Assembly (NCBI GenBank): GCA_964023205.1
Contig: OZ026840.1
Span: forward strand, 29,454,064-29,518,063
Length of the DNA: 64,000 nt
Direction of reading: 5' to 3'
Source of the DNA: Lutraria lutraria
Lineage: Eukaryota > Mollusca > Bivalvia > Venerida > Mactridae
Shown: positions 1 to 12,700 of the stretch, piece after piece
Position numbering within the stretch: position 1 is the first letter of the stretch
Layout: each line of letters starts with the position of its first letter
Made by a program: the position numbers and the translations under genes
Notes under the pieces: generated by a model
Databases searched by the model: none
The model's input: the letters and a program-made list of their open reading frames with translations, nothing else
What the model was told of the DNA's origin: nothing

Positions 1-470
1 AGGATCAAAGTACTGAAAATACTCTTTGTTCATAGCATGTCAGAAGTGATGTAGCGAGTATCCGAATACTAGGATAATCTAGACGAAAATTGCATTATGT
101 AGGAATACTAGTATTCATCTCTATGATTGTAGGATCGAAATTTTAATAAATCAAAGTACTGAAAGTACTCTTGGAAAGTAAACTAACATAGACTTGCTCT
201 GCAACATTGAACGGGGAACATGTTTAACAATTCCATGGCTGATGTAGAAAAACGTAGTACTTTGGTTTGCATCAACATTCATGTTCGCCGAGCGAGCTAC
301 GGCTTTAGAAAGATTGATTATCGTTCAAGAACAATTGTCATATTAATTAAAGAAACTTATAATTTGATTTTTGACAAGAACAGAGTGTTTAATATCGTTG
401 GATTCGTCTTGAAACGTTCTTGTGACCTCACGCATTTAATAAAACAAAATACAGTAGTTATATGCTTCTG
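1..470 (+). repeat. Dispersed repeat, family Q (with fragments)
   Basis: The 128-460 part starts with AATCAAAGTACTGAAAGTACT and runs through CATGG(C/T)(G/T)GATGTAGA and GCCGAGCGAG. The same series recurs at 6228-6420, 7375-7965, 11475-11660, 11905-12395, 44030-44225 and inverted at 17590-17750. Positions 1-127 hold a second, weaker fragment. A short open frame at 220-471 is part of the repeat, not a gene. Confidence 0.7.
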
Positions 471-680
471 AAATTAATGTCACGTGGATTTTTAGTTAAA
501 ACAAGAGACAATCTTCGCTCCCATATACGCCGATTTAATTTCAGATTGCAATTTGCGTGAAGAATAGAATACTCGTAAGTTTGTAGATTTTGAAAACACA
601 TATTTAAGTCAGTATTCTAGTACCTTTAATTTATGGCTTACATAGTCTATGTCAAAGCTATGCTACCTTTATCAACATAC

Positions 681-786
681 CTTCACATTTGATGAATTTT
701 AGGTCAAATTCCCATTTCCCATTGTCACAAAACACTGTGTTGTCGTCTTCTACTCCCGGTGTCTTATATTTGCATGAAACATTTAC
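681..786 (-). CDS. Astacin gene exon: second half of second sushi domain
   Basis: Encodes VNVSCKYKTPGVEDD and VFCDNGKWEF ... IKCE, which are Cys 2-4 of the split sushi domain. It ends in donor GAAG|GTATGT at 681, so the gene continues beyond the window. Confidence 0.75.
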
Positions 787-3700
787 CTTTAAAAGTAAGA
801 AGATGTCTTAAAGAATACTACAAAAGACACTAGTAAATACACTTCCACATAATCAACTGAATATAACTGACATACTCTTCAAAATTGGCATACATTTGAC
901 AAAACGATGCTTCAATTATTTTATATTTTACTAGGACTGACTGGTTAGAATGCAAATTAGAAGTTCATATCATTTAAATATTTATTTTTTTCTAAGAATT
1001 TTCTAAAAACTCGGGACCAGCTGATGTGTACGGTTTAGATATAAGAAAGGTTCGGTTTAGAAAGGATTCCGGATAAGAAAGGTCCAGTTTATAAAGAATT
1101 CCGGATAAGAAAAGTACGGTTTAGAAAGAATTCTGGATAAGAAAGGTTCGGTTTAGAAAGAATTCCGAATGAGAAAGGTACGGTTTAGAAAGAATTCCGG
1201 ATAAAAAAGGTTCAGTTTCTAAAGGATTCCGGATAAGAAAGGTACGGTTTAGAAAGAATTCCGGATAAGAAAGGTACGGTTTAGGAACGATTCTGGATAA
1301 GAACGAATCGGTTTAGAAAGGATAACAGATAAGAAAGGTACTGTTTAGAAAGGATTCCGAATTAGAAAGGTTAGGTTTAGAAAGAATTCCGGATAAGAAA
1401 GGTACGATTTAGAAAGGATTCCAGATAAGAAAGGTACGGTTTAGTAAGAATTCCGGATAAGAAAGGTACGGTTTAAAAGAATTCCGGATAAGAAAGGTAC
1501 GGTTTAGAAAGGATTCCAGATAAGAAAGGTACGGTTAAGAAGGAATTCCGGATAAGAAAGGTACGGTCTAGAAGGAATTCTGGATAAAAAAGGAACGGTC
1601 TAGAAGGAATTCTGGATAAAAAAGGAACGGTTCAGATGGTATTCTGGATAAGAAAGGTTCGGTTTAGAAAGGATTCCAGATAAGAAAGGTTCGGTTTAGA
1701 AAGGATTTTCGGATTATTAAGGACTGGAATATTGAGACTTTACTGTACCATGTCATCTGACGGAATCTCATCTCCCTGTACTACAGTTTCGCCATGATAA
1801 GTCAACAGGTATTTCTCGGCGTCAAACTTAACGACACACCTTTCTGGAAAAAAACGCACATTGACAGACTTGAAAATTATCAGCCGGTTGGTGATATCGA
1901 AAGATTAATTTTCATACAGTAGAACCTTAATTATCCGAAAATTACTTGTCCGAAATATTATGAGTTCGAAAAAATCCATGGTTTCGGACAATCCGTGCTA
2001 TGGTAAATCTATATCTTTGTGTTTGAATTCGTCATGACTTTGAAAAAGTCGGGACCGAAATCTCGTTTCGGATTTCACCTTTTTTCGGATAACCCGTTGT
2101 CGGAAAATCGGGGTTCGGCTGTAATGTAGTTGTTTCAAAAACTACAAGCCATTACTCTATTCTAGGCTAAGTTGAATTGTAATAAATTGCATGCTTCACC
2201 CAGCACATTACAGGGCGCACACAACGTCACGTTACCGCTTCGCACCGCAACGCACAGCACCGCATCGCACCGCACCACACTGTACAGCACCGGACTGCAC
2301 CGCACCGCACTGTACCACACCGGACTGCACCGCACCGCACCGCACTTCATCACATCGCACCTCACATAGTTGCACACCTCCTTTTGTCGCACAGGACTGC
2401 GCAGCACATAGTAAGAATGGGAATTTTAAACATGGAAAGCTCTTATCTCGTAACAGTCTTAGACATAACGAATATTTGATATTTTAGCAATGAGATGATA
2501 AAAAGTTTTATCAGTCTTAGAAAAAGATAGATTTAGAGACAAGCTTACCTCTAGGCGCTGCTTCTTTTTGGATGTCACAAAACGGTAATTCCCCTTTCCA
2601 ACTACCGTTGTTGCAAGTATAATTTGTCTCAAAATTATTGCAGTTTCCAAATTCTTTGAGGCTCACCAGCAATCGTGTGCGATGGGGAAATGTGATTCCA
2701 TCTTTAAATAGTATTTCTTCATAATTGGCGTTGAATATCACGTGAAGTGACAGGTCGATTTTTGGATCTTCACACGGAGCTGCGGTTATAAAACCATTAT
2801 CATTATTTTGAAAGAATCAAGTGTGTATTTTTCACTAGGATTTAACGTCTAACAATCAGAAAGGATGATTTAGCAACATTTGCAGCTTAAACAATGGAGG
2901 AAGGCCTAAGGCAACCACGTGGTGGAACGACTGATCTTCCTTAAGCTAGCTTGATGACATTCACGCATCAGAAATCTGGTACTGGAGGGGATTCAAACTC
3001 ACACTATATTTACATGTGTAAAAAGTAATGACATGTCTTGTTAGAGATGGGCAATGCTTCATATGTACCGTTACCTTTTTTACTATGTTCACAGATTTCA
3101 TGATAATTTGTTTTGATTTGTTGTCCTTTTTATTTTGGGTTTAAGTTATAATACATAGTTCCCATATCTACGATATTTACCTCCCTTGGCGGCCATCTTA
3201 GTTGGCAAATTTCTTATGCGCTTAATAGAAAAATTCAGAAAATTAGTTAATAAACAACTTAATTTATAAAAAATAACTTTGTAATGAAGTTGTTAAGACC
3301 CTATGCACATCAGGTTTAAGAAAATGTAGTTGTCACATATAAATGTTCTATATTAAAAATTATCAAAACAAAAATATAAATATCTTCTATCAATGCTGGT
3401 TGAATTTGCCAACTAAGATGGCCGCCAAGGGAGGTAAATATTGTAGATGTGGGAACTATGTATTATATACGGCGGCTAGTTCGCCTATGCAGTTATCCTG
3501 GACTATATTCTAACCAGTACTAACTTACCCTTCCACCAAGAACCAGCAACATCTCTACATGTGGAGGGACATCGACATTGTTTCCTCGGAAGGGTATAAG
3601 TTACTGTGACTGGGAATCGAACCTGGATTGCCGGGTTACAAATCCAGCGCACTAACAACTGGACCACATACACGGCCGCTTGATTTGTTAAACAGGAAGT

Positions 3701-6700
3701 TACCCGTACTTGCCTTTTGTACCGCAAAGCCGTACATCAAAGGGGCCGCTATACTGACAGAAACATTCACAGTTACTTCCACCCATGAATCCTTCTTCAC
3801 ATTCATTTAGAGGACAGCCATCTGATAGAAAATAATATTTCTCTAATTATAAAAAATATAATCATATATTATAATGAATACAAATAAAATATTTCTAGTG
3901 AAAGATGACCATTACCAAACACAGCACAATTATCACTATTGGAGGCCAGCAATGTTTGGCACAAAATCATCAGAAATATTGGTTATTTTTAACCACTGGG
4001 TTTAATTTGAGTTTTTTATATATTGTTCAACGGTCCATTCGACAGTAATGGTAAATTCAGAGTCGACCCTTAAAGAGGGGAGAGGAGATACAGCCCCTTT
4101 TCCTGTGATTCTTCAGGCACAGTACTCGGCTCGGTAGTTAGGATGGCGACACCGGAAATGTTCCTTAGAATTCTAAAGGCGGAGCTGGGAATCGAACCCA
4201 AGATCTTTCGTTTAATATTCCAGTACGTTACCACTAGATCACCGATACTGTGGAATCATTAATTTTCCTTGGGGATTTAATTTCGTGGATTTCGTAGGTC
4301 GGCTCATCCACGAAATCAAATCCCCACGAATTTAGAAGGCATTTCTTTTCAAAAATCAAAATTCACTATTTTATGTTACCACGAAATAGCCATTTTAGTA
4401 AAAACCACGAAAATTGAGCCCAACGAAAATAAATGAAAATACAGTGTATAATATAATTTGTCTTTATACATTACATACCTGAACACTTGTATAAATCATT
4501 GGCGATTTTCATGTCGTAGAAGCTGAGACTCGGACTAGTACCAATGATGTCTAAATATTTCTTGTCTTTGGGTTTAATTGTAACCAGATCGGCTGTTCTA
4601 TTTATGGAAAAGAACTAAAACAAAACATACACAATGAAGGAATTAAACTAAACAACAGAGTGCATTCACAGTAAAACCTGTATAAGCGACCACCTCCGAA
4701 TAAAGGCCACCGTTTGAATAAATGCCTTTTTTTAACTGTCATTGATTATTTGTATCAAATTGACACCTGAAAGGCCACCTGTCAATCAATAAGGGCACAT
4801 TTTGTCGCTCTCGTGGGTGGCCTTTGTTCACAGGTTTATCTGTACACTCAAACCTGTGAACAAAGGCCACCCTTGGGATAATACAAATGTGGCTTTTATT
4901 GAGAGATGGTCTTAATTCAGTGGTCATTTTGTTCTAAATACATGTATTTATTTATTTATTATTATTCATATTTTAACTATTTCTAAAACATGGTACATAG
5001 GAAATATATTACACAAAATGGGCATATAAAGTTACAGTGTTCAAACAAAAAAATATTACTGAATATTCAAATTGAGACTGTAAAATTATTAAAGGTAAAT
5101 AATATCAGTAAAAATTGAAACCATGTCAAAAACGTTAAAATACAAGGATAGCACAAAAAAGGAAGTAAATCCTTATTTCTATTGTGGTCCTTAATACAAT
5201 TAATGTAAATAACCAAGAAAACAACAACAAATCATATTTAAAAAAAAGAAAAAAAAAGGAAAACTAATTTATCTTAGAGATAATTATTATCACAGAATAA
5301 AATTACTATCACAGAATTTACAAAATTATGTAAGAATTATTGATATTTAAAATGTGTACAAAAACAATTTCAAACACTACCTAGCTGATCGGCTTTGACA
5401 GTGGACCTAAACTGAGGGAGGTTCTTATCTTCTCTTATGTGCTGTGGCATTTCATTCCAGAGGGAGCAACCTTGATAAGCAAATGATCGTTTACCAAAAC
5501 CCGTAACCTTGGGTAGACAGAATCTTCCACTGTCTGTAAATGAATCGCTGGAAGCATCAACTGACACTCTGAACCTAGTGGAGTATGAACTGATTTATGT
5601 GGAATGAAATGCTCATTTAGGTAACCTGGTGCTCTACCACTGTGGATTTAAAATACATGACGCAACATGATTTGATCAACCCTTTTTGAGACAGGTAACC
5701 AGTTCAGCTTGACAAAATGACTTTGCTCAACATGAGCTCTTGCTTCTAGATCTAACACAAATTTGATAATTTTCTTTAATGACGGTTTTTCGAAAAATGA
5801 CCTTTATTCATAGGGTAGCCTTTATTCATAGGGTAACCTTTATTCATTGGGCAGCCTTTATTCACAGGGTAGCCTTTATTCATAGGGTAGCCTTTATTCA
5901 TAGGGCATCCTTTATTCATAGGGTAGCCTTATTCATAGGACAGCCTTTATTCATAGGGCAGCCTTTATTCATAGGGTAGCCTTTATTCATAGGGCAGCCT
6001 TTATCCATAGGGTAGACTTTATTCATAGGGTAGCCTTTATTTATAGGGCAGCCTTTATTCGGGGGTGGCTGCAAAGACAGAGTCGACTGAACTTCTATAA
6101 TCGTGTTATATGATATAGCCTTATGTTATAATACTATCATAGCAACTGAACTAATGATTTATTTGTTTATATGGTCTCTCCCTCAATGTGTCTTTTGGTT
6201 GACAACGAGGTTGTTTTAAAAGTTTATACAATACAGGTGACAATATAACAATTTGAACTTACATGGAATAGCACTTCAACGGGAACTATTGTTACAACTG
6301 CACCGCGGATGTAGAACAAAACGAAGTAATTTTTTCTGCATGTGAACTAATGCGCGCCGAGTGAGTGACGACTTTGAAAGCTGAACCATCGCTCAGTTGA
6401 TTAAATTCCACACTTTTAAACCTACTAAATCCTAAACCCTACTTTCCCTAAACCCGAGTCTCACCAAACATCGCACCATACATCAGTTGTAGGCCGAAGA
6501 CGAGGCAAGAAAAGTAAATAATATTTGTATTGTACTTACAAATTTCCCATAATGCATTACACTGTAGAAATCATACGGTTTGTTATAAGCATTGTAGTCA
6601 TTGGCAACCAGTGGGTCAAACTGGAATTCCTTATCCTTCTGTACATTCTTATAATTTATAGTGACGTACTGGTCACGTGTTGATCTCATGTGCTCGTGGT

Positions 6701-9700
6701 AAAACCCAAGGGCGTGACCAATCTCATGTACCAGAATTTCTTTCTGGATAAAATAGATTTAATGATTGATTTGGCATGTATACGCTAATGAAATAACTAA
6801 AATCAAGTTGATATCGCCGAATGTAAAATTAAATAGGACTGAATGCACGTCCCTTAGTGGATGCCAAAGCCATTCGTTTAAGTTTATTTGTTTTCCAACG
6901 ATGTAGAGCAAGTTCTTACAACTTATATTAACTACTCTCGATTACTGTTTCCTGGATTCTGACCAGTACCCGCACCGAAAGAAGGGATTGTAAAGATTCC
7001 GGTCAAAGTCCGCCACTGACGGGAAACGAACCTGCAACCTCCGGGTGAGGAGTCCGACCCTCCGTCCCTACACAACTGCTCCTCCCATCATATCCATTGA
7101 GAAAATATTTGTCTCTGGTTAGGTGCTCATTAAAAATTGGGTTTTAAACTTTTTGCAAGAGTTGTTGCCCTTATTGAAAATAGAAAAATATGTTATATTG
7201 CACGGCGACCAATATTTTTCTTAATCAAATAAATTTGACACTGTACTATTATATCTTTTTGCAACGAGTTTTCATTGAATTGGATGATCTTTTTTTAATC
7301 TCTGAAAACATGATTATGAAGAATGTCATTATTTTTTGTTTTTAAAGGTAAATCATTTTCTGTTATTGAACTATACAAATCAAAGTACTGAAAGTACTCA
7401 TGCAAACTGAACTAGCATAAACTTGTACTTCTACATAGAACGAGAACTGGTTTAATAATTGCATGGCGGACACACTGTGTACACTACGGTAGCGCTATGC
7501 ACTGACCTGTGTTATTCTGCTCGGGGCATTATGGGTATTTGCAGGAACTACTTACAAAATGGAAATTATAAACAATAACATAGCGTGACGTCACCGTATG
7601 GTACCAAGCGTACTTCAACATTGCATTTCATTGAATAACAAGTGTTTTTGACGAAAGCACAAGAATAGAAATGGTACAAGTATTCATTTTACGTAACTAA
7701 ACAAATTTTGTTAATAACATACAGCCGATATGGTTGTTTTGACATTTTTAATCTTTCCGCGGAACTATATTTTAGCGTATGTATAACTATCTAAATGTAG
7801 ATAGTAATCAGTTTTATGTATAGAGGTTAGACAAACGTAGTGACGTCACGCTATGTATAGAACGTGGCGGACATAGATAATCGTAGCACTTAAGGTCCGC
7901 ATAAAATTTCATTCGCGCCGAGCTAGTGACGGATATGGAAAGCTGTACTATCGTTCAGTTTCAAAATGTAGTTTTATGGCAAAATTACTGGATATACTTA
8001 CGTGCATACAACCTCTGTCTAAATTGATTGGCTGGAATCCTTCGAGTCGACCAACTGCAGATTCACATACTCTGTTCAGATAAAGGGAGAGTGTTTAGAC
8101 AAAACTTCGCAATGAAACAACATTTACAGTACACATTAAACAAATATTGATTTTTTCGAAATCAGCTCTTGCTTTATAGATATTTTTTGTTATATTCCAA
8201 TGGACGGTTAACATGACAAGTATTCCTTGATAAATATTATTAACAAATTATGTTATGCCTCAGTCTAATCGTGCTCTCGCTAACGCCACGTTTCAAAATT
8301 GAAAGATAACCAAACGTCTTAACAAATCCGAGAAGCCATCGACATGTCTTGTTTTTTTTTACTTTTCTAGTATGAGTAACGGGATGTTTTTGTAAAAGGT
8401 AAATCGAATAATTACAACGTGAAATAAACGAGCGTGGTGGGACTAGGGCATTAAATAATGTAGATCTAAATCTAACGCCGGAAATTTGATTGTTGTATGA
8501 AGAAAGAAGTTTTTACTGCTTAATGAAAAATTACCCAGTGTTTGGTACATAAACTATGACGTCACGATCTGTATCTTTGGCTTCTACAAATTTTAAGCAT
8601 GTATATTCTTCCCAGTGATTCATGGCCTGTAACAGCAGCAGTTTTTCTCCTGGAACTGTAAAGAAAAAGAATATGTACATTTTAACCCTTAACCTGCCGA
8701 ATTTCATGAATGGACTTGTCTAATTTCCACTTTTGAATTAGTCCATTATCAATTTAAGGGATGTCAAAATGAAAATTTAGAAGTAAGTCACCCAACACTA
8801 AAGACCCTGGTCAGACGGCATTGGTGTGTAATACAAACTATACTAGTCTGGCTCTATCCTGGTGACAAAGTTTTTTGCAGTTTTTTAATCTAAACAGAAT
8901 ATAAAACCGGCGTTCTTAACTTCTTAGTTTCGAAGAACGACTTAGTACACACTGCGCATGCTCAAAGAAAAGTGTCAGTATTGACAATGTCATTGATATC
9001 ATAGAAAAATCGGGCGGAGCACTAAACGGTTAGAATGCATATTTGGGAGTTCTTCGTAATAAGATGCAATAAGAAATTTACAATTGCTGCCACTCTTTTT
9101 AGCTTTCCTATTTACAAATAATCCTATTTACACAGAACAACCAAGTATGCATTCCACACTATACGTTCTTGGGAGAATGATTATCATGTACATCATCATC
9201 AACAACAAAGACCTTACCGAATCCATCTACAATGGTATAGGCGATTCTTCTAGACCATAGTTTGTTTTTACCTAACACAGCATTCCTTTTTTGTCGTCTG
9301 TCATGTGGTAATTCTTTTGTCCTAAAAAACAACAACAACAAAGGTACATAAGAAGTACAGAGTTACCTCTCCAAAGGACCCCCCCCCCCTTTTGGGCGTA
9401 GAAAAAAGTTGTTGGTGAAAATTTGTTACCCAAGAGAGGCTCGCCCTGGATAGGTGGAGCTGAATGGATTCATTGAAATAACGATAGTCAGTCTATATAC
9501 AGTGGAACCTCCATGAACGGTCACCTTCAATCAACAGCCACCTTGCTGCTACAGTCATGGAGTATATGAGCAACCCAAGTTGACCTATTCCTCTATTTTC
9601 ACTCTCTCAAAAACAGCTACCTCCGTACAACAGTCATTGTTTGTCCTTCCCATGGTGGCTGTTGTAGGGAAGTTGCACTGTATAGCTGAATATTATTTTT

Positions 9701-12700
9701 GTGTACAAGGATGTACATGTATTATGTTAACAGATCATTTGTAAGGTGATCGAGCGATCATGTTCTCTGATTAGTGATAATGTAGTCCATCATCGCCGCG
9801 TGGTGACTAAACAAATATCACAATGTAGAGGATGACACTGAATGTTGGTGTGCCGCTGAGCCCCTGAACATGAAGGTCGCTAACAGGAGGGCAGAAATAT
9901 GGACTTCACACAAACTTAAATACAGACAAACCTGTGAACAAAGGCCTTCCTTGGGAAAGACAACATTCGGCCTAAATTGACAGATGGCCTTTATTCGTAG
10001 ATCATTGTATGATTTATAATCATTGACGTTTGTTTTTAAAAAGAATGGTATATTTTCAGGTTGGCCTTTATTCAGAGGTGGCCGCCATCACAGATTTGAC
10101 TTTATGTCGTTCAACAAAGGGAAACAATTCACAATACAAAGTTTGGATTATAAAAATACTCTTATCGACAACTGTAGAGATATTCCGAAAGTGATACTAC
10201 TCACGTATTAATAACGTCTAGCCAGGTTTCCTTGGTAATAATCATATCATACTGTAACTTGACAAGTTCCTCAGAACGGTTAACCAGGGCGTAATCGTAC
10301 CATTCTAGATATATTGTACAGAAATACGTAAAATTTTGGTATGACGATAGATATGTATAATGTTTCCAAAACAAATTTTACAAAAAGTCATACAACTTTG
10401 AAGAATTTACTAAGCACGCAAGCATATTACGAAGAATGAAATCGACTTTGGGAAAAAATATTTTAAACATGATTTTCTTAGTGAGTTAGTTTAAATAAGT
10501 TCCGCTTTTATATTATGTTTATGCATGCCTGATTTAATAACGAATTCGTTGAAATTTCGAAAAAGAACAGTCAGATACAGTGATAAAATAATTTGGCCCA
10601 CTGGGAGTCACTGTATCTGTGTTGTACAGTACTATAAAGTTGGTGGAGACAATAACTCGACATTCGTAAGATATGTAAAGATTCTGCCAGAGTTTAAACA
10701 AAACCGTTGCTAGGAAACGAGATAGTTACCTGGTGGTGCTGAACGACCTTGAACGCCTTCTTCGAGTTCCTCTGAAAAAAGAGTGAAACGCTTTTTAAGA
10801 TATTGCCTAGATACTACTATAGAAAAGCCGTTAGCAGGATTCGGAGTCGATCGGCTTCTAATTTTAGTGATGTTCTGATTAATCATTTATTCAACGAATC
10901 ATTTAGGAATGGTCGTTGACGTGACGATGACGATGCTCCCATTTCGTCAACGGATAATTGATTCTGCAGAGTTGTCGTTCTTGACTATAGTACTGCAGGC
11001 CTTACACTTTGCTGACAGTGGTTTCACTTTAAATACATAAATGATTGCCGATTTGATAAGCTAGTGACTTGTTTAATAAAACTGCTGTTCAAACGGTATC
11101 TGTAAATACAGCATAATTCTAGTCTAGTCTAGTGTGGTTTGTTTAATAGTAATATCAATTATGATGTGATATTAACTCATTTAATATTTCATTTTTTATT
11201 GATTTTGTGCTATTGGTGTAAGGGATGTTGAATTTATGCAATACTAACACTTTTAATTGATTAATCACTTGCTTTTGCTACGAAATGTTCATGGATTGAT
11301 TACAATCTCTACTAATTTCATACAATTTATAACGTAATTGCATGAAGAGCTGCTCAATAATGAGGCCGTCAAATTGCTATAGCTTTATCTTTTTAATAAT
11401 ATATTTTCTCTGAGACTGAGATTTGAGCTTAGTTTAACAAGAGTCGATTCTATATAGTAATACTATACTTATGAATAATCAGAGTACTGATAGTACTCGT
11501 CAAAGACTTGCACTACACGACGGGAACTAGTTTAACAATTGCATGGCGGATCATACGGTAGTTAAACATAGTCCTTAGCTCCGCATACAAATTCATGCGC
11601 AACGAGTGAGTGACGGCCATGGAAAACTGAACTATCGGTCAGTTTCCAAAAATCCATAATTGGATGTTGATGCGTCTTAGGATAGAGATTAGTGTTAGCA
11701 TGATGACGTAGCCCTACTTATAGAATGCTACTTCTATGTATTTCCTAATTCTTTTCACACGAAACTATAGAAATTAGTCATATCCTGTTCGTGCGATAAC
11801 TTGGATATGACTAATTTTCGTATTGTTCATGTCTACTTTAAAGTGTCCATGATAAACAATCGAATCAAGAAAACTAAAAATACATTGCATGCAATCCAGT
11901 TTATCAAATCAAAGTACTGAAGGTACTCATATGTCTGGAACTTCGTGCAAGATATTGAAAGTCTATTAATATTAACTACTCTGGATGATTGCTTCCTGGA
12001 TTCTGAACAGTACTCACGCCGAAAGAAAGGATTTCGAAGGTTCCGGCGATATTCCACCACTGAAGGGGCTCGAATCCGCAAGCTCCGGGTTAGGAGTCCA
12101 ACGCTCTACCCCTACACCACGGCCCCTCCCTATACTAATGCTCCTCCCTTTTTTGATAAGTTACAAATGTAGTTGAAAAGCTCTCTGTGCTTAATATAGT
12201 AATTGAAACTAGCCCATGATTTGTCAATTTAAATAATAATATAACACAGATGTTTTTCTTCATGATTTCATTAATATATTTCCTTACATAGAAACGTTTT
12301 CAGGACGGATGAAGAAAACCCGTACTTTAGTCCGCATTAAAATGCATGCGCAGAACGAGTGACGGCCTAAATGTATAACTGACAAGAATTGCAAAATATT
12401 TAATTTGACAGGAAAAATTGACAGCGTTGGTAAAGCAACTGAATATAAACATTTTTTGAATCCGTAATTTATGTTTATTATTTATAAAATATACATGTAG
12501 ATAATTATATCATTCAATTAGAGACGTGAACATTAATTCCAAAATTAAGAATTTAAATTTGGTTAAAATTTAGGTACGGTCATGCTGTATTTTTAATCCC
12601 ACTTCAGTGCTAAAACTCGGTACGGCCGTAACATATTCATCGCGGAAGTTTATATTGATTGAAACGTTATTTCATACAGAAATGTAAAATCGAAGAAAAG

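Noticed and set aside
2162..2487. Overlapping open frames on both strands
   Set aside because: Caused by the stop-poor CACCG repeat.
5779..5979. Open frame of repeated FIHRVA-type peptide
   Set aside because: Product of an 18-bp (six-codon) tandem repeat that happens to lack stops.
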